64,000 nucleotides of DNA from Helicobacter_D ganmani (GCF_965138225.1 NZ_CBCSAX010000001.1); one strand, 5' to 3'. Shown: positions 35,856 through 44,985, counted from the stretch's first letter. Made by a program: numbers and translations. The notes: a model not told the origin generated them from the letters alone.

Positions 35856-36527
35856 ATGAAACCCGCGTTTAGTTTGCTAGAAATTGTGCTTATACTTGGG
35901 ATATTAAGTGCATTGGCGTGGCTTGGCTATGCTTGGTTTCCAGATTCCAAATTGTATTTGGCACAAAATCAAATCATTACGCATTTAAATTACACGCGTT
36001 TCTTGGCATTAAGTAGCACAAAGCATATCACGCAAGGCGCGTTTTGTCAGAGTGATTATTGTCAAGCAGAGAGGGAGAGATGGACAGAATCTTTATGGAG
36101 ATTGCAGTTTTCTAAGCTTCAAGATGTGGGTTATGCGTATTATATTTATAGCGATTCTGCGCGAAAGGTTAGCACAAAGCATTTTGATGACCGCCCACGT
36201 GATGCGCAAGAAATTGCTCGCGACCCTTTAGATAATAAATACTTAAACAGCTACAATTATGATAATTCTAAGTTTGCAAACGCACTTCGTGCGGGAGATT
36301 TGGCAATCACAAAGCGGTATGGAATCTTAGAAGTGCGAATGAGCGGAGGTTGCGGAGAAAGTGAGGGCGGAAGAGTTTTGTTTGATGAGCGGGGTTTTTT
36401 GCGCTGTAAAAAACCCTATGAACAAGTGATTGTCCCGCAAGGAATGGTGCGTTTAGAGTTGCAAGGAAGCAGTGGTAAAAGTGTGGGTATTTGCATTTTG
36501 GAAAGCGGAATCGTTAAAAAATGCTAA
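35856..36527 (+). CDS. Type II secretion/competence-type pseudopilin
   Basis: 223 residues. The N-terminus KPAFSLLEIVLILGILSAL is a class III prepilin signal: basic leader, cleavage before Phe, Glu at mature +5, then a hydrophobic helix. The -1 residue is Ala instead of the usual Gly, which I recall as common in campylobacterotan pseudopilins. The mature domain has Cys pairs (CQSDYC; CGESEGGRVLFDERGFLRC). It is long for a minor pseudopilin. It could be the fibre component for the secretin at 8731, 25 kb away. It lies four bases after the membrane transferase gene. Confidence 0.8.
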   Translation: MKPAFSLLEIVLILGILSALAWLGYAWFPDSKLYLAQNQIITHLNYTRFLALSSTKHITQGAFCQSDYCQAERERWTESLWRLQFSKLQDVGYAYYIYSDSARKVSTKHFDDRPRDAQEIARDPLDNKYLNSYNYDNSKFANALRAGDLAITKRYGILEVRMSGGCGESEGGRVLFDERGFLRCKKPYEQVIVPQGMVRLELQGSSGKSVGICILESGIVKKC

Positions 36528-36545
36528 AATTATTTCAAATTATGT

Positions 36546-36551
36546 TATAAT
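36546..36551 (+). promoter_or_regulatory. -10 box for rsmA
   Basis: TATAAT in TGTTATAATTAAAG, 25 bases before the TTG start of rsmA, in the only gap of this strand's run. It separates rsmA-rnj from the upstream ilvA unit. Confidence 0.55.
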
Positions 36552-36576
36552 TAAAGATTTATTTTAAGGCGAGACT

Positions 36577-37377
36577 TTGAAAGCCGTTGAGAAGCAGAAT
36601 CTAGCCAAAAAACATTTTGGACAGAATTTTTTACAAGATGAAAGTGTGCTAGAGGCGATTATCCAATCCATTCCCAAGATGAACAAAGAAATAGAACTGA
36701 TAGAGATTGGGGCTGGCTTAGGTGATCTAACAAATAAGCTATTAAGCTTAGGGAATATCACTACTTATGAGGTGGATAAGGATTTGATTCCTTATTTGCA
36801 AGAGCGTTTGAAAGGCGCATTAGAATGCGGGAGATTGAGCCTTGAAATAGGCGATGTATTAGAGATTTGGAAGGGTGAGAGTTTGCGCAAGAAAGATTAT
36901 TTTCTTGTCTCAAACCTACCTTATTATATTGCAACTTTGCTTATAATAAAAACCATCAAAGACCCGTTATCTAAAGGCTGTGTCGTAATGACACAAAAAG
37001 AAGTTGCGCAGAAATTTTGCGCACAATGTGGAGGAAGTGATTTTAGTGCGTTAAGTGTGTTAGTGCAAAGCGTGGGAGAGGCAACACTGCTCTTTGATGT
37101 GCCTCCTAGTGCCTTTGTGCCACCGCCTAAAGTTACTTCTTCGGTGTTTTTGCTACAAAAAATGGCGAATCCACCAAGCTTTAAGGATTTGGAACATTTA
37201 GAATCTCTCTTGAAAGTTGCCTTTGGTGCGCCTAGAAAAACGATTCTAAATAACTTAAGTAAAGCTTATCCAAAACAAGAGATTATGGACGCTTTGGAAT
37301 CCTTGCAGATTGCACCTAGCAAACGACCTCACGAGATTGATACGACTAATTATCACCGACTTTTGAAAATTTTATAA
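36577..37377 (+). CDS. rsmA: 16S rRNA dimethyladenosine transferase
   Basis: 266 residues from a TTG start preceded by AAGGCGAG. KKHFGQNFLQDESVL opens the KsgA fold; EIGAGLGDLTNKLL is the SAM motif I; NLPYYIATLL is motif IV with the catalytic NLPY. It dimethylates two adenines near the 3' end of 16S rRNA, a late assembly checkpoint. It is 12 bases before rnj; an rsmA-rnj pairing is common in Helicobacter and Campylobacter. Confidence 0.95.
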   Translation: MKAVEKQNLAKKHFGQNFLQDESVLEAIIQSIPKMNKEIELIEIGAGLGDLTNKLLSLGNITTYEVDKDLIPYLQERLKGALECGRLSLEIGDVLEIWKGESLRKKDYFLVSNLPYYIATLLIIKTIKDPLSKGCVVMTQKEVAQKFCAQCGGSDFSALSVLVQSVGEATLLFDVPPSAFVPPPKVTSSVFLLQKMANPPSFKDLEHLESLLKVAFGAPRKTILNNLSKAYPKQEIMDALESLQIAPSKRPHEIDTTNYHRLLKIL

Positions 37378-37389
37378 AAGGCGGAAGTT

Positions 37390-39438
37390 ATGGAAGACAA
37401 TAAAATAAATGAAAATCCAAATCGGACAGAAAAGCCAAAAAGAAATCACGAAAACACTCGTGAAGCCAAAGGAGAAAATAGAGAGAATCGCGAACCCAAT
37501 AAGCGCCGGTTCAAACCGCGAAAAACAGAGGAAGCAAATGGGGCAGAAAAACCAAGAAACCAAAGAACGCAGAATCGCAATCGCCCTAATTCAAGATTCA
37601 AAAAACAAGAAAATACACAAAATAATGCAGAAACAAGAGAGAATCGCCAAAGATTTGACAAAAATTATGGCAACAAAGAAGTCAATGCGTCTAATTTGGA
37701 GTTGCGCAAAGCCGTAGAAATCAATGCCAAAGTGCATAAAAGTGCATTGACATTACACTCTCAAGTGGAAATTAATCCTAATGGAAAGGTGCGCATTACT
37801 CCGCTAGGGGGCTTAGGTGAGATTGGTGGCAATATGACGATTGTTGAAACACAAAATAGTGCAATTATTATTGATGCGGGAATGAGTTTCCCCGATGATA
37901 GTCTGCACGGAGTGGATATTTTAGTGCCAGATTTTAGTTATCTTGAAGTGATTAAAGACAAAATTGCGGGGATTATTATTACCCACGCGCACGAAGACCA
38001 CATTGGCGCAATGCCTTATTTGTTCAAAAAGCATCAATTCCCTATTTATGGCACACCTTTGCCTTTGGGATTGATTGGCTCAAAGTTTGATGAGCACGGA
38101 CTCAAAAGATTCCGTTCGTTGTTCCGCGCAGTAGAGAAGCGCAAGCCGATTCAAATCGGAGAATTTGAGATTGAATGGATACATATCACGCATTCCATTG
38201 TGGATTCTAGTGCATTAGCAATCAAAACAGAAGCAGGTTTGATTTTTCATACAGGGGATTTCAAAATTGACCATACGCCTATTGATGGTTATCCAACGGA
38301 TTTAAATAGAATCGCATATTATGGTGAGCAAGGAGTTTTGTTGCTCCTTAGTGATTCTACAAATTCACACAAAAGTGGCTACACTCCAAGTGAAGCAAGC
38401 GTGGGACCGGCGTTTGATATGTTGTTCTCTCGCGCGAAAGGACGCGTGATTATGAGCACTTTTAGTTCTAATATTCATCGTGTTTATCAAGCTATCAATC
38501 ACGGACTTAAATATGGACGTAAAGTTGCGGTGATTGGACGCTCTATGGAAAAAAACCTAGAGATTGCAAGGACATTAGGTTATATTGATTTGCCACAAAA
38601 TATTTTTATTGAAGCGCACGAGGTGGCAAAATATGCTGATGAGGAAGTGCTGATTGTTACGACTGGCTCGCAAGGCGAGACGATGAGCGCACTCTATCGT
38701 ATGGCAACAGACGAACATCGCCATATTAAGATTAAGCCAAGCGATACGATTATTTTATCTGCTAAGGCGATTCCGGGTAATGAAGGCTCGGTATCCAATA
38801 TTTTGAACTTTTTAAATAAAGCAGGGGCAAAAGTTTATTATCAAGACTTTAGCGAGATTCATACGAGCGGACACGCAGCACAAGAGGAGCAAAAGTTAAT
38901 GTTGCGCCTTGTGAAGCCAAAATTCTTTTTGCCTGTGCATGGAGAATATAATCATATCCTTAAACACAAAGAAACTGCGATTAGTTGCGGTGTAGAGGAA
39001 CGCAATATTTATCTTATGGAAGATGGCGACCAAATGGAGATTGCACACAATTATTTGCGCAAAGTGCGGAGCGTGAAAACCGGCAAAACTTATATTGACA
39101 ATCAAGTCAATACCACAATTGCAAATGATGTGATTTTGGATAGGCAAAATCTAGCAGAAAATGGAATTTTAATTGTGCATTTGGAGTTGAGCAAAGCCAA
39201 AAATTCTATTCTCTCTAAACCGCGCATTCAAAGTATGGGAATTGTTGCAAATAAAGATACAATAGTATTCAACAAGGAAATTGAGGAATTTTTCAGTCTC
39301 TTTGTGAAAAATTGTAAAAAAGAATTGTATAACAGCCAAAAAAGTATGGAAAATGAGATAAGAAATGCGCTAAGAAAGTTGATGTTTAAGAAAACGAAGC
39401 GGTATCCGACAATTATTCCAATCGTGGATTTAAAATAA
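37390..39438 (+). CDS. rnj: Ribonuclease J
   Basis: 682 residues. Residues 1-125 form a disordered, Arg/Asn/Lys-rich extension as known in H. pylori RNase J, where the extension matters for RNA interaction. The metallo-beta-lactamase/beta-CASP core follows: GGLGEIGGNM near 140, THAHEDHIGAMP (His199, His201, Asp203, His204), HTGDFKIDHTP, beta-CASP MSTFSSNIHR, and VHGEYNHILKHKETA. It is the main 5'-3' exo/endo RNase of mRNA decay in these bacteria and partners the RhpA helicase in H. pylori. Confidence 0.96.
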   Translation: MEDNKINENPNRTEKPKRNHENTREAKGENRENREPNKRRFKPRKTEEANGAEKPRNQRTQNRNRPNSRFKKQENTQNNAETRENRQRFDKNYGNKEVNASNLELRKAVEINAKVHKSALTLHSQVEINPNGKVRITPLGGLGEIGGNMTIVETQNSAIIIDAGMSFPDDSLHGVDILVPDFSYLEVIKDKIAGIIITHAHEDHIGAMPYLFKKHQFPIYGTPLPLGLIGSKFDEHGLKRFRSLFRAVEKRKPIQIGEFEIEWIHITHSIVDSSALAIKTEAGLIFHTGDFKIDHTPIDGYPTDLNRIAYYGEQGVLLLLSDSTNSHKSGYTPSEASVGPAFDMLFSRAKGRVIMSTFSSNIHRVYQAINHGLKYGRKVAVIGRSMEKNLEIARTLGYIDLPQNIFIEAHEVAKYADEEVLIVTTGSQGETMSALYRMATDEHRHIKIKPSDTIILSAKAIPGNEGSVSNILNFLNKAGAKVYYQDFSEIHTSGHAAQEEQKLMLRLVKPKFFLPVHGEYNHILKHKETAISCGVEERNIYLMEDGDQMEIAHNYLRKVRSVKTGKTYIDNQVNTTIANDVILDRQNLAENGILIVHLELSKAKNSILSKPRIQSMGIVANKDTIVFNKEIEEFFSLFVKNCKKELYNSQKSMENEIRNALRKLMFKKTKRYPTIIPIVDLK

Positions 39439-39452
39439 ATTACTGCTACCAT

Positions 39453-39480
39453 AGGGTTTAGATTGCAGAATCTAAACCTT
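39453..39480. terminator. Bidirectional hairpin between rnj and the SLAC1-like gene
   Basis: GGTTTAGATT (39455-39464), loop GCAG, AATCTAAACC (39469-39478), a perfect 10-bp stem flanked by A/T bases (ATAG before, TTTAC after). It lies between convergent stops, the right place for a shared terminator. Confidence 0.75.
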
Positions 39481-39485
39481 TACAT

Positions 39486-40517
39486 TTATTCTTCTAGCAC
39501 ACAAATTTCTTTTTGTTTGATTGCAAGCAAAGTGCGAAACCCGACAACTAGCACAATAACACTGCTTAATACAATGCCAAAAATTCCTAAAAATGCGTAA
39601 AATAACGAACCGCCTAGGGAATAAAGCTCTAATGCGCAGAGAGTCCAAGCGGCAGTTGGAAAGGTGAAAGCCCACCAAGAAAGTGCGAATTTTAATTCTT
39701 TAAAGATTTCAAAAAGACTAATCATCAAAAGCATAAAAAACAATGCTACACTAAAGCTCGCACTTGCGATTCCATAGAGGCTAGCAATAGAAACATAGTC
39801 TTTGAACAAAAGAAGTATGTCCAAAGCAAAGACACTAGGTGGCGCAATGAAAATAAATAAAGTCGGAGAGAGTTTTTGTGGCAAATGTTCTCCAAAAATG
39901 AGGCGAATCAAAAGTGCAGCATTGAGTAAAATCCAAAAGAAACTGCCCACTCCAAAATAAAAAATTAAGATTTCAAAAGGAATCCAAGCCATTTGTGCAT
40001 TCAAATTCATTCCAACAAGCGGCACAATGAGATTCCCAACAATAGGAATAAACCAAGCAGGATTTGCCATTTTTTGTTCTAGGGCATGGAGAAACCAGAA
40101 TCGCACAACATAGAGGCTAAGAATCAGTTGCAAAAAAGCACCAATATAAAAAATAATAAGAGCAAACCACAAGGGAATAAAGCGTAAAATTAGCATTAAG
40201 ACAATCAAAAGAGATACACAAACAGCAGAGAAAAAATTAATGCGCACAGGGTGTTTTAGCTCTTTTGAAAATGCGGAGTAATGCCGAATAATTTTTGCAA
40301 GATAAAGAATGCTGATTCCACATAACAAAAAAACACTAAAAAAAGAAAGTGCGGTAAGAAGCCACGAAAAATTCACTTCTAATTCAAAGATTCTAATCGT
40401 TTTGCCAATCACAAGCGTAAGTCCGCCAATGCCCATAACAGAAGCAAAAAACATAATAGGAAAGTGTAAAAGCCAATTTCTAGAATCAATCGTCCGCTCT
40501 ATTTTTGGGGTATTCAT
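39486..40517 (-). CDS. SLAC1/TehA-family membrane channel or transporter
   Basis: 343 residues with about ten membrane helices. HFPIMFFASVMGIGGLTLVIG is the typical first helix of the TehA/SLAC1 (TDT) family (P-x-x-F-x-x-x-M-G-x-G-G). NPAWFIPIVGNLIVP and FPTAAWTLCALEL also match. TehA-type proteins form anion channels with a gating Phe and are linked with tellurite tolerance or dicarboxylate/sulfite export; the substrate here is not evident. It is monocistronic and convergent with rnj. Confidence 0.85.
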   Translation of the reverse strand: MNTPKIERTIDSRNWLLHFPIMFFASVMGIGGLTLVIGKTIRIFELEVNFSWLLTALSFFSVFLLCGISILYLAKIIRHYSAFSKELKHPVRINFFSAVCVSLLIVLMLILRFIPLWFALIIFYIGAFLQLILSLYVVRFWFLHALEQKMANPAWFIPIVGNLIVPLVGMNLNAQMAWIPFEILIFYFGVGSFFWILLNAALLIRLIFGEHLPQKLSPTLFIFIAPPSVFALDILLLFKDYVSIASLYGIASASFSVALFFMLLMISLFEIFKELKFALSWWAFTFPTAAWTLCALELYSLGGSLFYAFLGIFGIVLSSVIVLVVGFRTLLAIKQKEICVLEE

Positions 40518-40617
40518 TATAAGCCTTTTTGGAGAGATAAAAGTATCTTTAGCCTACGAATTGTAAGAATCGCATTGTAGGAATTTTGACTTGCAAGGGG
40601 ACAAGCCCCATACAAGA

Positions 40618-41667
40618 CTAATAAAGGTTAAAGTATTTTTGGATTTCTTTTGGGTTGCTTGTTTTTGTAAGCGCCAACATTAAAAGAACCCTTGCTTTTT
40701 GAGGATTGAGATTGTTTGCACTGATGAAGCCTTGTTGGATTTCTTCCTCACTTAAAGGGACTAAGCCAGAGCCAACGCGTGAGCTTTTTGCCACTACAAG
40801 TTTTTTCTGTGAGAGAAGCTCAATTAGATAGTTTTTTTGATTTTCGTGAATGCTACCCGCTCCACTTCCTGCGACAACTAATCCTTTTGCACCTGCGTTT
40901 AAAAAGGCTTCTACTGCTGCTTTTGAACCGTCGTTAGAATAAGTATAGACAATATCTACTTTAGGTAATTCTTTTAAGCCTCTAACATTAAAAGGAGAAT
41001 CCTTTGTATGTGCTTTGATGCTAAGGGAGTTAAAAAACACTTTACCATCTACGATATAGCCGATTTCTCCACTGTTGGGAGCTTTAAAGGTTTCAACATT
41101 TAGTGTGTGGGTTTTGCTTACTTCTCTTGCGCTATAAATTTTGTCATTAATCGCCACCATTATACCTTTGTTTTTAGCGTTTTTATCTCCAGCAAGACTT
41201 ACGGCATTGTAAAGATTCTTTGGTCCATCTGCGCTAATAGCAGTTGCAGGTCTCATTGCCCCTGTTAAAACAACAGGTTTATTGCTTTTTACCACGAGGT
41301 TTAAGAAGTAAGCGGTTTCTTCCATTGTATCTGTTCCGTGTGTGATGACGATTCCATCTACATTGGAGCTTGATAAAAGAGAATTGACTTTATTTGCGAG
41401 TGTGAGCCAAACTTGGTCTGTCATATTAGAGCTATCAATATTTGCTACTTGCTCGCCACTGATATTGGCAATATTCTTTAGCTCCGGCACTGCGTTAATA
41501 AGCACTTCTATTCCCAAACTACCTGCTTTGTAGCCTGTAGTTGCAAGGTCGCTTTTTGCCTCTCCCGCAATTGTTCCACCTGTTGCTAAAATCACGATAT
41601 TTGGTTTAGCAAACGCCATCATACTTACTCCTAGCATAAGCAAAATGCCAAAAAACAATTTTTTCAT
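40618..41667 (-). CDS. ansB: Type II (periplasmic) L-asparaginase
   Basis: 349 residues with a signal peptide (about 1-20, ...MMAFA/KPN). Two active-site threonines: ILATGGTIAGEA and VITHGTDTMEETAYFL, with the SSNMTD and GAMRPATAISADG segments. It hydrolyses asparagine, and often glutamine, in the periplasm, feeding aspartate/glutamate to the cell; the nearby gltS transports glutamate. CAAGGAG precedes the ATG. A TATAAT and a TGTGAT/ATCACA palindrome lie upstream, suggesting activator control. Confidence 0.95.
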   Translation of the reverse strand: MKKLFFGILLMLGVSMMAFAKPNIVILATGGTIAGEAKSDLATTGYKAGSLGIEVLINAVPELKNIANISGEQVANIDSSNMTDQVWLTLANKVNSLLSSSNVDGIVITHGTDTMEETAYFLNLVVKSNKPVVLTGAMRPATAISADGPKNLYNAVSLAGDKNAKNKGIMVAINDKIYSAREVSKTHTLNVETFKAPNSGEIGYIVDGKVFFNSLSIKAHTKDSPFNVRGLKELPKVDIVYTYSNDGSKAAVEAFLNAGAKGLVVAGSGAGSIHENQKNYLIELLSQKKLVVAKSSRVGSGLVPLSEEEIQQGFISANNLNPQKARVLLMLALTKTSNPKEIQKYFNLY

Positions 41668-41699
41668 TTTTACTCCTTGAAAATTTAAGAATCTTCGTA

Positions 41700-41705
41700 A
41701 TTATA
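41700..41705 (-). promoter_or_regulatory. -10 box for ansB
   Basis: Reverse strand GATATAAT, perfect TATAAT 33 bases before the ATG, giving an expected start near 41693. Confidence 0.6.
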
Positions 41706-41748
41706 TCAAAGTTATTATGTAAAATATTTTAAAATAATCTTGTTTTAA

Positions 41749-41763
41749 TGTGATAAAATCACA
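41749..41763. promoter_or_regulatory. CRP/FNR-like palindrome upstream of ansB
   Basis: TGTGATAAAATCACA, arms TGTGAT and ATCACA with a three-base centre. Its centre is about 63 bases before the predicted ansB start, near the class I position (-61.5) for CRP/FNR activators. A near-identical site precedes the chemoreceptor gene. Confidence 0.55.
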
Positions 41764-41860
41764 TTGCTTCAGATTCCACCGCAGTCCTTGCGAGGCGAAG
41801 CCGAAGCGTCTGTTGCGAAAGCAACCGACCCACACTTGCAAATCCATAATATAGAATCTC
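41764..41860. repeat. Degenerate dispersed repeat upstream of ansB
   Basis: CCTTGCGAGGCGAAGCCGAAG then CACACTTGCAAATCCATAA, related to 22600-22690. The 340-base gap 41668-42007 holds only this, the ansB control region and A/T-rich sequence after the autotransporter stop. Confidence 0.45.
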
Positions 41861-42007
41861 GCATAGAATCCCACAAGGACAATGCCATAATAAAATGATA
41901 ATGAAAAGTTGAGGCTATCTTCCTTTTGGAAGATAGTAAAAGGAGAATAAATTGAAATCCTAAAACGAAGTGCGCACGCCAAAGAGGCAAGCACACTTAA
42001 TTTAGCA

Positions 42008-44752
42008 TTAGAATCTATATTTTAATCCCGCATTTCCGTTTAAATAAGTTTCGTTTTTGGATTCAAACTTGCCTGCTAGGATTTGTTTCGCGCCTACACC
42101 TACATTCAAGACCCAATCTTGTGTAAGCTCTATATTGCCTCCAAGCAAGATTTGTCCATAAGTGCGTTTTTTGTCATCTCCGTCAATCATGAAATTTGTG
42201 TTTGAGCCTACGAATTTCGCAACAAAATCATCGCCATTATTAACGATATATTGTTCAACTTTTGGCACAACATAGAGATAAGAGCTACTTCCGAAGTATT
42301 TTCTGTATTCTAAGCCCGCATCAATACTCACAGAATTGTTTGTAGAGGATTGGACGTGTTGGGCTAGGGATGTGCCTTTTTCTGTATAAGATGGAGTAAA
42401 GCTATAATAGTAGTTCAATCCCGCAAAAGGTTTTAAGAAGTTGCCATTAGAGAGGTCAAACACTTTCCCTAAGCTTCCACTTAAGCCAAAGAATTTTTTG
42501 GTGAAGTCAGCAGTGTTTAGCCCTGCAATATTGCGTGATTCTTGGTCTGTTGAACCCCATTGTCCATATCCTTTAAGCCCTACTTCCCAAGTTTCTGCGA
42601 ATTTGATTAGAGAATAAAGTCCAACTTGGTAGTTGTCTGCTTCTTGTTTTAATGCGTTGTCTTTCAATGTAGAGTTGGCATAAGTGAAGTAAGCACCCAA
42701 GAGCAAATTATCGGTTACATTTCCATCTACCCCCAAAGTTACACCATAGAGTCCGCCGCTATCGCCATCAATGATACTTGCACCACCAAATGCGTTTGCC
42801 CATACGCTTGCTTTGTAGGTATCATAGTAGTTTCCTGTTGCGTCAGAACCGATATTTGCAAGTTTTGCTCCATAAGGGTTGTTATAGGCTGCAACACGAT
42901 TGCTAATAGACATTTCGTTTGCGACATTGATTCCTGTAAGTGCGGAAGTTGCAGCGTTTGCAAGCGTAGAAGCAGATTTCGCATTTTCTCTTGTGTTTTT
43001 GAAGAAATTGCGATTCGTAATGACATTTAAGGCTTCATTGACATTCACAGAGCTACCCGCAAAAGACCTTAAAATTCCATACGCTTCGCTTAGATTCCCT
43101 GCATTATCTAGTGAAACGCTTGTTGCCCTCAAGTCTCCCTCGTTTGTCGCAAGAGCTACAAGAAGTTTGTTTTCGTTTTTATTCGTTGTTACAATGAGAG
43201 CTTGTTGTGCGATTCCAGCATAGGATTCTCCTACAAGAAGCCCGAGATTTTCACGGAGTTTTTCTGCGTCTGTTGCCGCTGTGGAAATAGTTAGTGCGGT
43301 GTGTTTGTCTGCAAGTTGTGTTGCGGCTTGGTCTAGTTTAGCGATATTTGCTTCCGCTTGCGCCTTGATAGCTTCTTGGGCAGATTTTTTTGCTTGTGCG
43401 TCCGCAAGTGCTGCTTTTGCAGTGTCAATTTGCGCTTGTGTAGAATTGGGGTTGTCTATGATTGCTTGTTGTGCTGTGATAGTAGTATTCGCAGTTGTAA
43501 TGGCAGTAGTTGCGGTAGTAACTTTGTTTTGTTCTGCTGTTTTTGCGTCTGCGATGGCTTTGCGTGCGGTATTTGCAGTGGAGTTATTATTTCCAATCGC
43601 AGCTTTATCTGCAGTGATTTGAGATTCCATCGCAGTATTGAGTGCTGTGATGATTTGTGCTTGTGTCATATCCTTTGTAGTGTCTGCTGCCAAACCACCT
43701 GCTGCTTCGACTTTGACAAACAAGGTCTTTTTGTCTTCAGAGATATAGAGTGTGTATTCGCGTATCGCAGTTCCACCAGAGGTATTCGCTCCCGCTTGTG
43801 CTTCTCGTTTAAACTCTAGCCCCTCAATCCCTGCAAGCAAGCTTGGGTTGTCTAAATAGTCTGCTGCGCTTGCTTGGAAATTCACTGTGGGGAGTTTTTG
43901 TGTGAGAGCTGTTGGATAAAGATTCTTTGTCGCGTCTAATGTGCCAAGAGAAGCAGTAGCGAATCCACCCTCTGCAGTCATTAGGTTGAGGTCGTCTGCT
44001 AATGCGCGTCTTTGGGTATTAATCGTGAATGTTGAATTTGCATTCAAACTGATTTGTCCATCAGTAGCAGAGTTGTCCCCAGCCTTTCGCACGCTGATGA
44101 TGTTGTTTAAGTCATAGAGGTCATAAGCAGTCGCTCCATCCTCTGTATAAGAGCCGATGACATTGATTCTACCAGAATCTAAAGCCACATTTCCTTGTAT
44201 ATTGACTGCGCCTTTGACATTCAATGCGCCTTCCATAATGTCAAGCGTTTTGCTAGCGGCTTGCACAAAATCCCCTGTAACATCTAGCTTGCTTCCTAAG
44301 ATATTCAATGCCTCGTTATTTGTAAATTTCCCTGTGATAGTGGAATCCTTGCCGACATTGAGTGTTCCTCCATTGGTGATTCCATTTGCGTGAGTGCTTG
44401 TGAGGTCAAACCCATAGAATTTATTGTTTGTGTCCTCAATGTCTGCCAAAGTAGAGCCAAAAATATCTGTGTCTGCTGCACCTAGTGTGATTTCTTGGTT
44501 TGCATTATCTATGACGATTCTGCCATTTGCGCCTAGCAATGCTTGCACTTCTTTCGCCGCAGTAGTAGGGAGCTTGATTGCTAGTGTAGCATTGTTGTTT
44601 TTGTTTTTGTAGTTATTCGTTCCCTCTTGTTTGACGAAATTTGTCTCAAACTCCGCCTTTGTTGTAACATCTGTCGCATACAAGCTAAGCGCAGATAAAC
44701 TTAAAGCCATAGAGCCAACTAAGTAGCGACTCGCAATCAATGAGATTTTCAT
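42008..44752 (-). CDS. Autotransporter (type Va secretion) with Ala-rich helical insert
   Basis: 914 residues. Signal peptide 1-27 (ending ALSLYA). The N-terminal passenger (about 30-330) shows beta-helix repeats such as GGTLNVGKDSTITGKFTNN and LNVKGAVNIQGNVALDSGRI. Residues about 370-490 are a coiled, Ala/Thr/Gln-rich helix (TANTARKAIADAKTAEQNK onward), unusual inside a passenger. The beta-barrel domain occupies about 645-914 (SVWANAFGGASII ... ending GNAGLKYRF with the terminal Phe). It is exported to the cell surface; target unknown, barrel resembles Helicobacter VacA-like autotransporters. AAAGGAG precedes the ATG. An invertible-looking element lies 170 bases upstream. Confidence 0.88.
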   Translation of the reverse strand: MKISLIASRYLVGSMALSLSALSLYATDVTTKAEFETNFVKQEGTNNYKNKNNNATLAIKLPTTAAKEVQALLGANGRIVIDNANQEITLGAADTDIFGSTLADIEDTNNKFYGFDLTSTHANGITNGGTLNVGKDSTITGKFTNNEALNILGSKLDVTGDFVQAASKTLDIMEGALNVKGAVNIQGNVALDSGRINVIGSYTEDGATAYDLYDLNNIISVRKAGDNSATDGQISLNANSTFTINTQRRALADDLNLMTAEGGFATASLGTLDATKNLYPTALTQKLPTVNFQASAADYLDNPSLLAGIEGLEFKREAQAGANTSGGTAIREYTLYISEDKKTLFVKVEAAGGLAADTTKDMTQAQIITALNTAMESQITADKAAIGNNNSTANTARKAIADAKTAEQNKVTTATTAITTANTTITAQQAIIDNPNSTQAQIDTAKAALADAQAKKSAQEAIKAQAEANIAKLDQAATQLADKHTALTISTAATDAEKLRENLGLLVGESYAGIAQQALIVTTNKNENKLLVALATNEGDLRATSVSLDNAGNLSEAYGILRSFAGSSVNVNEALNVITNRNFFKNTRENAKSASTLANAATSALTGINVANEMSISNRVAAYNNPYGAKLANIGSDATGNYYDTYKASVWANAFGGASIIDGDSGGLYGVTLGVDGNVTDNLLLGAYFTYANSTLKDNALKQEADNYQVGLYSLIKFAETWEVGLKGYGQWGSTDQESRNIAGLNTADFTKKFFGLSGSLGKVFDLSNGNFLKPFAGLNYYYSFTPSYTEKGTSLAQHVQSSTNNSVSIDAGLEYRKYFGSSSYLYVVPKVEQYIVNNGDDFVAKFVGSNTNFMIDGDDKKRTYGQILLGGNIELTQDWVLNVGVGAKQILAGKFESKNETYLNGNAGLKYRF

Positions 44753-44856
44753 TTATTCTCCTTTGAATATTGTTTGGATTGCCATTTTGATTTTATTTAT
44801 CAATTAGAATAGGGGTTGTGGCACTAGGCACTAGAAGCGAGAAAGGACAAAACTTT

Positions 44857-44899
44857 CAATCCACCCTCTCACCGCCAATCCCACAGCAATCCACCCTCT
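44857..44899. repeat. Direct repeat in the autotransporter leader region
   Basis: CAATCCACCCTCTC occurs at 44857-44870 and again at 44886-44899, 29 bases apart (centre to centre), between the autotransporter start and the left inverted repeat. Could be an operator pair or a duplication scar. Confidence 0.5.
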
Positions 44900-44921
44900 C
44901 TACTTGCTAATTAAAATAAAT

Positions 44922-44941
44922 TGGACGATTAATTTTAATTA
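44922..44941 (+). repeat. Left inverted repeat of the recombinase segment
   Basis: GGACGATTAATTTTAATTAA, the exact reverse complement of 45701-45720. Flanking bases to the left (TTAAAATAAATT) also match the right copy's outer flank (TTAAAATAAAG), giving each site an imperfect dyad of about 32 bases around a GGACG core, as expected for serine recombinase crossover sites. Confidence 0.85.
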
Positions 44942-44954
44942 ACCACAATATTAG

Positions 44955-44960
44955 TTATAA
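44955..44960 (+). promoter_or_regulatory. -10 box for the recombinase, inside the inverted repeats
   Basis: TATAAT in TTAGTTATAATTC, 25 bases before the TTG start. It lies just inside the left repeat, so inversion would turn it to read leftward from near the right repeat. Confidence 0.6.
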
Positions 44961-44985
44961 TTCTTAAAAGCCACTAGGAAACCAC

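Noticed and set aside
43281..43622. Long open frame opposite the autotransporter
   Set aside because: It mirrors the Ala/Thr-rich repeat of the real gene; Cys/Ala/Val composition is an antisense shadow.
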